Source: Eonycteris spelaea (lineage: Eukaryota > Chordata > Mammalia > Chiroptera > Pteropodidae). Taken from it: a stretch of 64,000 nucleotides of DNA. Position numbers and translations under genes: made by a program. A model generated the notes under the pieces. The model was not told where the DNA came from and ran no database searches. It saw only the letters and a list, made by a program, of their open reading frames with translations. Where the stretch lies: assembly GCA_003508835.1 (NCBI GenBank), contig PUFA01000164.1:868001-932000 (forward strand). Reading direction: 5' to 3'. Positions 36,161 to 47,150 of the stretch are shown in pieces. Within the stretch, counting starts at the first letter, position 1, and each line of letters starts with the position of its first letter.

Positions 36161-36934
36161 TTCTGGCCCACAACCTTATTTTAGATAGGTTTTAGGTTTC
36201 AAGTTGGTACATTTTATGGCCGATTTAAAGAAAAGAGTAGCTAAGAAGGCATAAGGATAACACAAGTTTGGAATTTTTATCCATATTGGAAGTAATCGAA
36301 TGCAAGAAATTCTTAGCGGAGCTGTGGTAAGAAAAAAATAGTTATTTTTAGACCAGTAAATCCTAAACAACCAGTGTCTAGTTTTTTAGTAATTATTTCA
36401 CTAGGCAGTAGTATGCTTTACCAGTGAGTCTAATAATATTATACATGTCATGTGTATTTTATGTGCTCGTGCTCAAACTTATATAAGTAGAGGCATAGAT
36501 CGGACATAACTTAGCAGTGTAGTAAGTTGTTATTATAATTATCCATGTGTTCTCAAAGAGATTTTTGTAGTATATAAAATTTATGAAATATTAGTAATTA
36601 AACTATAAACCTTGCTTATAAACTTTATTGGAATCATATAATATATACTTCATAGTTTTACATTTCTTCTGCATTATACTTTATCTTATCTGTCTAGTCA
36701 AAATCAGACTATTTTAGTAAGAGCAAATTAGTGGTAACATTATATGGCTCCTAAAAGTAGAGCAGTAGTTTTCCTATTTAGGCAACTTTAGTTGAAAAAT
36801 AGTTCATTTGCATTATAAATTTGTTTCATTAATTTTACCACAAAGAATAGAAATAATTGATTACATTTTTAACACCATTGCCAGGGAATCATTTAAAAAA
36901 TGCTCAGGATCCAAAGACTATATCTTGACAAATT
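36161..36934. other. Unclassified AT-rich sequence
   Basis: Nothing recognised. Confidence 0.4.
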
Positions 36935-37405
36935 TTTTTTTTACAGTGATTCCCCCAATTAGTCTAGTACCCACTTGACACTATACATAATTATAATAAT
37001 ATTACTGACTACATTCCCTGTACTATACTATTAGTTTGTACTTCTTAATCCCTTTACCTTTATCATGCAGTCCCACAAACTCACTCCCTTCTGGCAACCC
37101 TCAGTTTGTTCTCTGAATCTATGAGTGTGTTTCTGTTTTGTTTGTTTGTTTATTTTGTTCTTTAGATCCCACATATAAGTGAGATCATATAGTATTTATC
37201 TTTTTCTGTCTGGCTTATTTCACTTAGCGTAATACTGTCCAGATCCATCCATGTTGTAGCAAATAAGAAGATTGCATTCTTTTTTTATGGCCAAGTAATA
37301 TTCCATTGTTTATCTGTACCACCTCTTCTTTATCCAATTGTTTATTGATGGGCACTTAGATTGCTTCCATATCTTGGCTCTTTTAAATAATGTTGCAATG
37401 AACAA
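36935..37405 (-). mobile_element. LINE-1 3' end
   Basis: 'cttctggcaaccctcagttt', 'gatcccacatataagtgaga', 'tggcttatttcacttagcgt', 'catccatgttgtagcaaata' and 'ttgatgggcacttagattgc' are the reverse complement of an L1 3' UTR. Shares the layout of the copy at 55565. Confidence 0.92.
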
Positions 37406-38164
37406 ATTGAACAAGTAGGAGAAGAATGTAGAGAGAGTTATCAGGTAGATAAAGTCTCTAGAAACTGAGCTAGAAAAGAAATAGCTGAGGAAACTGCTCA
37501 TTTAATCTGGAATAGAGAGGATTTAGGTGTCCTTATAACTTTTCAAATAATTATATACCCTTCATATAGGACAGCTGTATTTTTTTTTTTTTTTTTTTTG
37601 TATCAACAGAGCAAGCCAACCTAAGATTAACGAAAATCCTATATTGGGAGAAAGATTTTAGTATTGAGTTCTGGGTCATTGGAGGTGTTCAAGTAGAGAT
37701 TGAATGACTATTTTTAGGGAATAGTGTAGAAAAGAGTCCAACATTTGATAACAGTTGGGTTAAATGGCCTGTAAAGTTCTTCTGAAATCTTACATTTTAT
37801 GTTTCTAAGAATGTACCTGCTAAATTTTATTCTTTAGATGTAAGGTTCAGGACACCATATTATTTCTAAACAATTTCTCATGCCCCATTTTGTAAAAATA
37901 ATAATAATAAACTAGTTTCTGAATGGGAAAGAAATAGAACTGAGGCTTTACATTTTTCTGTCAAAAGAGGCCTTCAATATCTATCTTTTGCCCAATGGGA
38001 TCTAAGAAAATAATGTGCTTTCTTTTTAATATATATTTTTTGTGATAGTTTTATTTCTCAACTTTGCAAGGAAAAGTCAGCTCTGAGGTTTATAATCTTT
38101 TATAATTCTCTTTACCTTAGAGAGCAAGGCACCATTTAATTCAGCCTAACCTGTGGTACTTGTT
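37406..38164. other. Unclassified sequence
   Basis: A T run at about 37581-37599 has no recognised retroelement body next to it. No gene. Confidence 0.35.
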
Positions 38165-38285
38165 TAATTTAGATTCCTGGCCCCAACTCCAGTGTGATGA
38201 ATCAGAGACACTTTGGGATGGTACCCTCTAAATCCTAATGTTTAAAAAATACCTTCAGATGGTCCCTATGCATGTTAAAGTTAAG
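38165..38285. mobile_element. Possible hAT-Charlie MITE remnant (MER5A/MER20-like)
   Basis: 'tagattcctggccccaactc', 'gatgaatcagagacactttg' and 'taaaaaataccttcagatgg' follow the interior of MER5A/MER20-type elements. Terminal repeats were not resolved. Confidence 0.5.
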
Positions 38286-38744
38286 TGCATGCAGCAAATG
38301 TTTATGATTGGGGTTTCAGTATGTAACTGCAGTTTATTTTCATACTATCAAATATCTAAAAACACCATCCTTCTTGTGCAATACCTGGGGCAAAAACCTT
38401 GACAAGTATAAATAGTTACATTCGGAAGATACTTTTCTTGTAATTTCTTCATTTCATTGGTCTCATTGATCAACTTAATAAGAAAAAATAACAGTATATT
38501 TGTTTTTACATATGAGCATATACTTTTAACCTGTAAAATGTCATAGGGTTTCAAAAAGAAGGGAAAAATTTTTATCTTTTATTTGTACTTGTAAAAATAG
38601 TTGGTGGTGGGTTAGCTCATTATTTACAACAGCATGCTACTGGATTCAAAGATATAAATTGTACACCTATGTGGTCAATAATAGTGTTGTTTCATTCCCT
38701 TGTAAAAATTCATGACCTTGTTTGAAGGAGTAACTGTGTTTTTT
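38286..38744. other. Unclassified AT-rich sequence
   Basis: Nothing recognised. Confidence 0.35.
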
Positions 38745-39290
38745 CCAGGGCTTGTTTTTTATTGCCATGGACAGAAATGACACTCAAACTAGCTTAAGAA
38801 AACAAAAACCTCCTCTAACTGAAAAGGATAAGAATGAATTCTACCCATGTCTGGATCTAAAGCTAAAATGATATCAGCAGAAGTTTATCTTGAGCCATCA
38901 CTTCGCTCTGACATTTTCTGGATTAACTTCATTCTGGTAAGTGCTTTCTGTGTGGCAGCAAGGATGGCCATTGTTAACTCTAGGTTTAGCTCGTTCTCAC
39001 ATCTAGTGGGTTCAGGAGAAGAGAAAATTCATCTCTGCAAAATTCTCTCTGCAAAAGTTCCAGGGACGACCCTTCTTGGCCCAAACTGAGTCACATGCCT
39101 ATTCCTGACTTAATTACAGGGGCCAATGAGATTAAGTAATTTGAATTCTCTGATTGTCCATTCCTAGACCACACATCCATCATTGGACCCAAGGTTTGTA
39201 TTATCCTATGGATATCCGAGGATATGAGGGAGTCTGGTCATGGTTCTCCATGGAGGAGATCCTGAGCAAAGAAAATAGCTGATGTTCTCA
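38745..39290 (+). mobile_element. Ancient interspersed repeat (class unresolved)
   Basis: Blocks 'cactcaaactagcttaagaa', 'gtgtggcagcaaggatggcc', 'aactgagtcacatgcctatt' and 'ggggccaatgagattaagta' follow a widespread mammalian repeat pattern, but I cannot say whether it is LTR or DNA-transposon derived. The 80-codon frame at 38847-39089 falls inside and is not a gene. Confidence 0.45.
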
Positions 39291-39309
39291 GTGGAACTAC
39301 TTGTTAAGT

Positions 39310-39640
39310 CTTTTCATCAACAAACATTTATTAGTCATAAAATATTGGAGATACAGAGGGGAACACCACACTGACTTCTACTTCTTAGGCTCAGTTCAGT
39401 GGGTTGGATTGTTCTCTAATGATTGCTATGTATAATGGCAAGGGCTATAGAGAGGTAGGAATGAAGCTCTGAGGGAGCCAAGAGGAGTATGTAACTAAGT
39501 ATGACTCAGTTATTTAAAAAAGAAAATGCTAGAGGTGACAGCTGACAACTAGATCTGAAGAATGAATGAGAACCATAAGGTAGACACAATGGGAAGGGCA
39601 GCACAGGAAGAGGGAACTGCAGGCACATACTTTGAAAAGG
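39310..39640 (-). mobile_element. LINE-2 fragment
   Basis: 'catcaacaaacatttattag', 'ttggagatacagaggggaac' and further diverged blocks are the reverse complement of the L2 3' end. Confidence 0.6.
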
Positions 39641-40349
39641 AAAGTAAGTAAGAGTTTCATCTTCTCATATATTAGCTAGCTTTTATATTATAATCAAAAT
39701 AGACTTTCCAAGCAAGCAGGTTGAAATTAAATCCTGGCTCAGGGTAAAATTTGAATTGTTTGTCCTTTTTGGTTGGGAGCCAGCACAGCTTATCCTAGAT
39801 AACTCAATTTCTATTAAACTGAACTGTAGTTTCCACTTCTAAGAAAATCCTGTAGGGGAAATTAAGATTTTTTTTTTAGATCAAGTTGTTAAGATAAAAT
39901 GTTAGAAAGCTTTTAAAGGCCATTGACTGAAGTTTAACACTTTTACTTACCGAAGGAAAAAATACGGCAGCAATTCAGGAAAGTCATGCTTAAAATTCAG
40001 TGAAATGTAGAAGCAGTAGAAGTTAAAGTTGAAACAGTTTTTTATAGGTTTCAGTTGTTTTTAAAGATGACAAGGATAACTATTCTATATGTCATTGGTG
40101 ACAATTCAAGTGTGGAATATTCTCAATACAATACTAGTTCCAAATGTAAAAATAAAAGTGATTTTAAATATTTTATTGTGGGATGGAAGAAAGAGGAGCC
40201 AGGAAAGAGACTATGTGATAAGGTGGCACAGTAACAGAATAATGTTTGGATCTAGGTTTTCACAATGGCTCTGTAAGCATTAGCTTTAATAATACAGGCT
40301 GCTTTAGAAATATCAAGCAATCATATAATGATGATTCAGATGATGGCAA
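39641..40349. other. Unclassified sequence
   Basis: Nothing recognised. The 129-codon frame 40246-40635 begins here but continues through two MIR copies, so it is chance. Confidence 0.4.
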
Positions 40350-40540
40350 TAAGAGCATTGTTTTAAACCCTGTTATGTATCTTGTTGCATATAATCCTCA
40401 AAATACCTTTAAATGTAGGCTCAATATCATCTCCATTTTGGAGATGAGGGAACAAGGCACAGAGAGGTCGAGTAACATGGCCAAAGTAAGGGAACTTGTG
40501 TCAGACCCAAAATCTCGACTCACACGGAGTGATACAGGAG
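40350..40540 (-). mobile_element. MIR SINE fossil (first of two adjacent)
   Basis: 'catataatcctcaaaatacc', 'tccattttggagatgaggga' and 'ggcacagagaggtcgagtaa' are the reverse-complement MIR core. Confidence 0.85.
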
Positions 40541-40564
40541 TCCCACTTTGGATAATAATAGCTA

Positions 40565-40785
40565 ATATTTACTTAGCATCTACTATGAGTCCAGGATTAC
40601 ACTTGCCTCATCTATTCTTCACAGATGTCCTATGAATCAGTATTATTTTAACCCTATTTTACAGATGAAGAATGACTTGAGATGCTAAGAAAATTGCCCA
40701 AGTAAAGTTAATATGTGCCCAAACCTGGATTTAAAGATATATCTTTTGGATTTTATAGACTGTATTCTAATCACTACTCTATATG
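40565..40785 (-). mobile_element. MIR SINE fossil (second of two adjacent)
   Basis: 'taaccctattttacagatga', 'gaaaattgcccaagtaaagt' and 'cccaaacctggatttaaaga' are again reverse-complement MIR. Same orientation as its neighbour, but too diverged from it to be a recent local duplication. Confidence 0.8.
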
Positions 40786-41639
40786 ATTTCTTTCCTGTGT
40801 TAGATATCATGTCATGAACAAGGGGAATTCAGTTTTTCATTATATTTTATGAATCCATATCACATGTTCATTTAATGACATGATGCTACTTTGCTGAAAC
40901 CTTAATAGTAAAGAAATACTATAGAACTTAAATATGCTAGTCACAAAAATAGTTGATTTTAAAGTAACTTGTATCTACACCTAAAAGAACTATATACAGT
41001 AATTTAGGATTTAAATTTATTTATGAAAAATTGCATTGAAATATGTCACATATGTTGATTCTTAATATCTCTCTGATTTTTTCTTATTTTCAAACTACCT
41101 CTTTGAATTCTGATATTTTGTATTTTTAATTCTTTCATACTTTCATAATAGCTTTAGCATTTTTATTTCTGATATAAAATTATTATATTTCTGGTTAAGT
41201 ATAAGAGGTTAACATTTTTAACACAGGCTTGTGTTTTATATAGTAGGTTGAGCATATGCTAATTTCCATTACAGTGTTCCCAAACTCACTGTAATAGGAA
41301 TAAAAATGTAGAAATAAGAAGTGGAGGGAGGGTCAGTGGTGTGTGAAAAATTTTATCCAGTCTAATTGAGGTAGAGAGTAGATGAAGCTTAGACATTGGT
41401 TCAAAAAAAGTGGAGAAAACCACATCTTAGAAAATGCCTAAAGAGAGACACAAATCAGAAGAACCTTACATTACAAATGTGGGGAGGTCATATGCGACTT
41501 AGAATCTTCACGTTAGAATAGTCAAACGCAAGGGGCTTTAGGGTAATGGAAGGCACATTGCTGAATAATGTTTACTTCCCATACATCTGCCTTTTCTTCA
41601 GGCACAAAACTCTAACCAAAAACTGCTCAAAAAAAAAAA
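40786..41639. other. Unclassified AT-rich sequence
   Basis: Nothing recognised; an A run lies at about 41629-41641. Confidence 0.35.
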
Positions 41640-41895
41640 AAGTGAAAATTAATTAAAAATGAACACAAAGTAGAACAGTGATTAACAGGGTTTGGGAAAT
41701 GGGGAAATGGGAGGTTACTATTTAATGAGTAGTTATAGTATATGGGGTGATGAAAAATCTTGATAGGTGGATAGTGGTGATAGTTACTGCACAACAATGT
41801 GAATGTACTTTATGAGACTGAACTATACATTTAAAAATGGTTAAAATGGTAAATTTTATGTTATATGGATATATTTACCACAATGAAAAAAAGGA
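41640..41895 (+). mobile_element. LINE-1 3' UTR fragment (L1M type)
   Basis: 'agaacagtgattaacagggt', 'gggaaatgggaggttactat', 'gtgaatgtactttatgagac' and 'aactatacatttaaaaatgg' are typical old L1 3' UTR, ending in an A-rich run. Confidence 0.8.
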
Positions 41896-41899
41896 TTTT

Positions 41900-42640
41900 T
41901 ATCTATAGGAATGAAAAGGACTGTCTGGTACAACTAGGACAGTTAACGTGGGAATTGGCATCCTGGAGTGAAGCCTTCAATATTTCAGCAAATTGTAGTG
42001 GTTGACTTGCTTCTGGCTCAACATGGGATGAAACCTGCAATTTGTAAACTCTTGCCCATCAATACAAAGTCCTCAGATAGATTTTCTGTTGTCTTAACCT
42101 CAAATTAAAGTAGGCAATCAAGGATGATCAGACAAATGAGGAATGTCCAAGAGAAAAATCAAGATTAATAATTAGCAACAATGGCCAGAGAGAGAACAGT
42201 TAATCCAGGAAACAAGAAGAGAACTTTAAAATTGTCTCTATATTTAGTAACTTTAGAGATTTTTAAAGAGATATTACCTTTATCAACTAATAACTATATG
42301 CTGTAAAAAAGGAATACATAAAAATGTAACCAACAGCAAAATCAGTAGAAAAGAAAAAGATAAGTAAATCTCCAAGAAATAGAACAAAAAGAACAAAAAT
42401 CAAGGAAAATATGAGAATGAAGATTAAAGACATAGGATCAGTTCAAGGTTTGCTACCTAAATAGTGCAATTTCCTGATAGAGAAAATAGAGGGTAGTAAA
42501 TCATTTAAAAAAGTAATGAAAGATGCAGCCCTAAGCTAAAGTATGAGTCTTCATATTGGAAAAGTCTACCATGGCTCAGTAAAGTGAAGCAAGACATTTG
42601 CCTAAACATGTTATTGTAAATATTCAGAATGCCAATAAAG
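41900..42640 (+). mobile_element. Possible L1/HAL1 ORF1-region sequence (tentative)
   Basis: The part at about 42340-42600 ('gaaatagaacaaaaagaaca', 'gtaatgaaagatgcagccct') resembles the ORF1 region of HAL1-type elements. Decayed, no reading frame. Confidence 0.4.
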
Positions 42641-43530
42641 TTAAAAAACAGTTCACCTTACAACTCAATAGTAAAAAGACAAGCAACCCAATTAAAAAAT
42701 GGACAAAAGATTTGAGCAGACAATTTTCCCAACAGGATTAACAGATGACCAATAAACACATGGAAAGATGCTAGCCGAGAAATTCAAATCAAAACCACAA
42801 TGGGATACCACTTAACACCTACTAGGATGTCTTTGATCGAAAAGATAGGTAAGAACAAGTGTTGGTGAGATTATGGATAAATTGAAACTTCATATATTGG
42901 TGGTGGAAATATGGAATGGTTTATTGCTTTGGAAAGAGTCTAATAGTTTCTCAAAAGGTTAAAAATAGAGTTACCATATATATGACCCAACAATTCCATT
43001 CCTAAGTATATAGACAAGAGAAATGAAAACAAATATCCACACAAAATGTTGTGCATAAATGTTGATAGTGGTATTACTCATAATATCCCCAAAAGTGGAA
43101 ACAACCCAATTGATGAATGGATAAACAAATTGAAGTATATCCATACAATGGAATATTACCTGGCCATGAAAAGGAATGAAGTACTCATACACACTACAAC
43201 ATGGATGAACCTTGGAAGTACTATGCAAAGTGAAAGTAGTCATGAAATACCATTTATTTAAGATTCCCTTTATATGATATGTTCAGAATAGACAAATTTA
43301 CGCAGACATGAAGTAAGTTAGTGATTGCCAAGGATGTGGGAGTTGGGAGAAAATGGGAAATGACTGTTTAATGGGTGCAGGTTTCTTTTTGGGAGATGAA
43401 ATATTCTAAGATTTTTGTGGAGATGGTTGCAAGCTCTGTGTTGATCCTAAAAGCCATTGAATTGTATAATTTAAATGGGTGAATTGTATAGTATATGTGA
43501 ATTATATCTGAACAAAGCTATTTTTTTTTT
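42640..43530 (+). mobile_element. LINE-1 3' fragment (ORF2 C-terminal end and 3' UTR)
   Basis: 'aacccaattaaaaaatggac', 'gggataccacttaacaccta', 'ccaacaattccattcctaag', 'ccatacaatggaatattacc', 'atggatgaaccttggaagta' and 'taaatgggtgaattgtatag' follow in L1 order. Frame 43046-43261 is the usual 3' end relic, not a gene. Confidence 0.93.
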
Positions 43531-44984
43531 AATGTCACACTATTATCAGGCTTATTAGCAGCCTTGGATTCTAAAAGTCTGTATAGTTTAGAAATAAACA
43601 AAGACACCCAGATGAAATAAATAAAGGCTATTAATTCAGAGCTTTCTATAACAAGGGAGTCAGCCACTACCATTTGGTTTGGGCAAAAAAAAATATCTCT
43701 TGGTTTGGTAAATTCAGAAACTCAAAGGCAGGTAGAGAAGTGAGAAAGCTTTACAGTGGAAAAAAGAGAAGGCTTCAGGTTTGCTCTAATTGGAGGTCGC
43801 TGACATGGGGAAGCTATAGGTAGTACGTTAACTAGAAGCTGGACATCTTATGTGATTGGGTAGGAGTGAATGTTTGGTTTTCTCCATTTGCTACTAAATC
43901 GAAAGTGGGAACAGAAATTAGAGAAGCTTTCAGCTTAATCAAGTTCAACTATTTTAGAGTTTATTCTTTAATATTCCTGGATCGTTTGCTAGAAATACTA
44001 ATCTGGCTTCCTACATGTCTGACTTGTGGATAGTAGGCTGGCTTCCTAAGCTGGTTATTGAAGATGATGGGTTGGATTCCTAGGCTGTTTGCTGCAGATT
44101 GTTAGTCAGAGTTCTGTTTTTATATATGGTCTAGATACTGTCCATTTGTATATTCAGTCTCTAAATAGAAATGCTTCAAGATTATGAAGGAATGAAAACT
44201 ATTTTTAAAAATACCAAAAGAATAAATAAAATCTGAACACTGAATAAAGACATCATACATTCAAAGATTCATAAATTTTATCTCCTAAGCACCTTTCCTT
44301 GGGAATTTAATTGAAGACATATTCTAAAAAATAAGCAAGAAAAGAGAGACATGACATCCAGAAAGAGGTGATGCCGTCCCGAAAAGCAGGGACCTGCAAT
44401 TCCAGGAGCATGGTTTGGCAATCTAGAGAGCAGCCATCCAGGTTGGAGTATAAGAATAGAAGATACCAGCAGGGAATTCTATATGGGGAGAGAAGAGGGG
44501 AGTTTATAAAAGAGTTGATGTAAAGGACTGTTTCCAGAGAAACTAAGACTATGATAAAGGTTCAAGGATTTAAAAAAAAAAAAAAAAAGCAATTTAAAAA
44601 GCCATTAGACATTCCAGGAAGACAATATTATATTATACGGTTTGCAGTTTTATGGTTTTGAATTATTGTTCACAGCAGAGCCTATAATTACAAAAGCATA
44701 ATAATATAAGCACCATTGTTTTTCAGTGGACAAAATGTGAAATAATTGGTTGTAGTTACAAAACAGGACATAAATATTATCATCCTTGAAGTATAAGTGA
44801 CAGAAATGGAGAGGTAGAAAGTGGGGAAAAGTGAAGGAAAGGCAAGTACAGATATCATTATAAGATAGGAAGCCAGGATATATTGTATATGGGTATAGAA
44901 CAATAAACAGGTGTATCAGTGTATTACTGAGGGAAATAATGGTATTCATATGCATTCATACACCAGCATAGGTATACAAATTTA
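43531..44984. other. Unclassified sequence
   Basis: A run of 17 A at about 44572-44588 follows a moderately GC-rich stretch (44340-44530), which could be another A-tailed retrocopy, but I see no polyadenylation signal or family. Minus-strand frames at 44650-44955 and 44688-44903 shadow each other and match nothing. Confidence 0.35.
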
Positions 44985-45560
44985 ACCTGATTTTTTTCCT
45001 TAACAATATGTTGCAGATATTTCTCTATGTTAATAAGTAAATAACTTACATGTGATATGAAATTTATTATACCATACCTTTATTGCTTGATTTTTGGGAT
45101 GTTTCTAATTATTCGCTATTATAAACACTGCTAAAAAAAAAGTTCTACCTTGTATATTGTTTCGCAATTTACCTATTGTAACAACGTCCTTAAAATGCAG
45201 TTCTACACCTAGAGTTATCTATATTCGAAAATTTGAATCTGCTCAAAGTCTCCAGAAATATTTATTGACTTATATTCTCAAAAACAATGTGTATTTCATG
45301 TTTTCAGACATCTTCACCAATACCCACTACTATCACATTTTTGACATTTGTCATCTAATTTCATTGTCATTTAAATTAGCATTGTTTGATTACTAGTAGA
45401 GTTGTACATATATTTGTTTATTGCTTTTTGTATTTCAGACCTTTCTTACTCTTTGCACACATTGGAATGTTTGCCTTATTAATTCATAATTGCGATTTAT
45501 ATATATATATATATAAGAAATATTGATAATTGATCTAAAGCATTTGTACAAGTTTTTTTA
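44985..45560 (-). mobile_element. Old LINE-1 fragment (L1M type)
   Basis: 'gatatttctctatgttaata', 'gatgtttctaattattcgct', 'gtcatctaatttcattgtca' and 'tttgattactagtagagttg' are the reverse complement of L1M ORF2 end. The 79-codon frame at 45157-45396 is spurious. A short (TA)n run lies at about 45498-45514. Confidence 0.65.
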
Positions 45561-45597
45561 TTATTTTTGGATTTAACTTTGTTCAGGCTGTTAAGAA

Positions 45598-46383
45598 TAT
45601 TTAATTAAATTTATTGGAGTGACATTGATTATTTACATTATATAAATTTCAAGTGTACAACTTTATAAAATGACATTTGCGTGCTCACCACCCGAAGTCT
45701 TGTCTCCCTCTACCACCATGTATTTGATCACCTGTATCCTCTTCATCCTTTCCCCACCTCCTTCTCCTCTTGTAACCACCATCCTGTTGTTTGTATCTAT
45801 GAGTTTGTTTTTTGTTTGCTTGTATCTTTGTTTCGTTTGTTAATTCGTTGCTTTTCAAAATTAAACAGTTCTTGCCCTTTTCCCTCTGACTTATTTCAGT
45901 TAACATAGTATACTCTCAAGATCCATCCATGTTGTAGCAAATGGCAGTATTTTGTCTTTTCATGGCCAGGTAGTATTCCACTGTATATATATACTGCATC
46001 TTTATCCTATCACCCATCAAAGGTTGTTTCCTTTGCTTGCTATTATGAATAACACTACAATGAACATAGGGGTACATATATCTTTAGAATAAGTTTTATT
46101 CTAATTTTTTGGGTAAGTACCCAAAAGAGGAGTCGCTGGGTCATATGGTAGTTCTATTCTTAATTTTTTGAGGGATCTACATACTGTTTCCCATAGTGGC
46201 TGCACCAGCAGTGTGCATGGGTTATCTTACTGATAATGGGTTTTCTAACAGGTGTGAAGTGGCATCCCATTGTGGTTTTGATTTGCATTTCTTTTATAGC
46301 TAGTGATGCTGAGCATCTTCTCTGTTGGCTATCTGTGTGTCTTTCTTAGAAAAGTGTGTATGTAGTCAGGTCCTCTGCCCATT
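45598..46383 (-). mobile_element. LINE-1 3' UTR, bat type
   Basis: Starts 'aatttattggagtgacattg' and 'ataaatttcaagtgtacaac', then 'gtgctcaccacccgaagtct' and 'ctcttgtaaccaccatcctg', the reverse complement of the L1 3' UTR type seen at 22325-22655. Continues into 'gtgaagtggcatcccattgt', just downstream of ORF2. It is the 3' end of the large minus-strand L1 extending rightwards. Confidence 0.88.
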
Positions 46384-46599
46384 CTCTAACTTTTTCCCAT
46401 TTAGAAAAAAAGTGCAGCTCACCACTAAAAACAGAATACTATAGAGTGATATCATTTGTTTCCAAAGACAATTGATATACTAAAGTGATGCGAAAATATT
46501 GGGAGCATGATTAGGATTGTAATCTGCGAGTTTTCTCATGGTAGACGCTACAACCCCAAGCACTGCCTGAGAGTATTCTTGAAGGAAATGGGAAATGGG
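46384..46599. mobile_element. Unidentified ~215-bp insertion inside the L1
   Basis: L1 sequence stops after 'tcctctgcccatt' and resumes at 'ttaatcagattgttttgttg', which are normally adjacent. The intervening block matches nothing I recognise. Within it TTTCCCATTT (46393-46402) and AAATGGGAAA (46586-46595) form an exact 10-bp inverted pair near its edges. It could be a small DNA transposon or a retrocopy of a small RNA. Confidence 0.6.
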
Positions 46600-47150
46600 T
46601 TAATCAGATTGTTTTGTTGCTGTTGAGTTGTATGATTTCTTTATTTATTTTGGATATTAGCCCCTTATCAGAGGTATCATTTGCAATTAGCTTCTCCCAT
46701 TTCGTTTGTTGCCTTTCTGTTCTGTTGATAGTTTCTTTTGCTGTGCAGAAGCTGTTTGATGTAGTCTGATTCATTTATTTTTGCTTTTACTTCCCTTGCC
46801 TTTGGGGTCAAGTTCACAAAGACCCCTCTGAGACCAAGGTCTATAAGTTTGGTGCTTGTATTTTCTTCTATGTATTTTATTGTTTCAGGTCTTATATTCA
46901 AATCTTTTATCCATTTTGGCTAATTTTTTTGTGTATCGTGTGAACAGTTTAGTTTCAGTCTTTTGCATGTGGCTTTACAGTTTTTCCAACAGCATTTATT
47001 GAAGAGCCATTTCTTTCTCCATTGTATGTTTTTGGTTGTTTTGTCTAAAATTAGTTGCCCATATATGTGTGGGTTTATTTCCAGGAGCTCAATTCTGTTC
47101 CACTGGTCAGTGTCTGTTTTTTGGCCAATACCATACTGTTCTGTGTGGAT
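46600..47150 (-). mobile_element. LINE-1 ORF2 C-terminal segment
   Basis: Minus-strand pieces encode typical ORF2 C-terminal residues: DQWNRIELLEINPHIYGQLI and WLFNKCCWKNCKATCKR (46920-47168), and the [15 protein letters not shown] segment (46677-46901). Split by frameshifts. It is cut at about 47150, where the ORF2 middle is missing. Confidence 0.93.

Noticed and set aside
40246..40635. 129-codon open frame on +
   Set aside because: Runs through two MIR fossils in the wrong orientation; no domain and no family.
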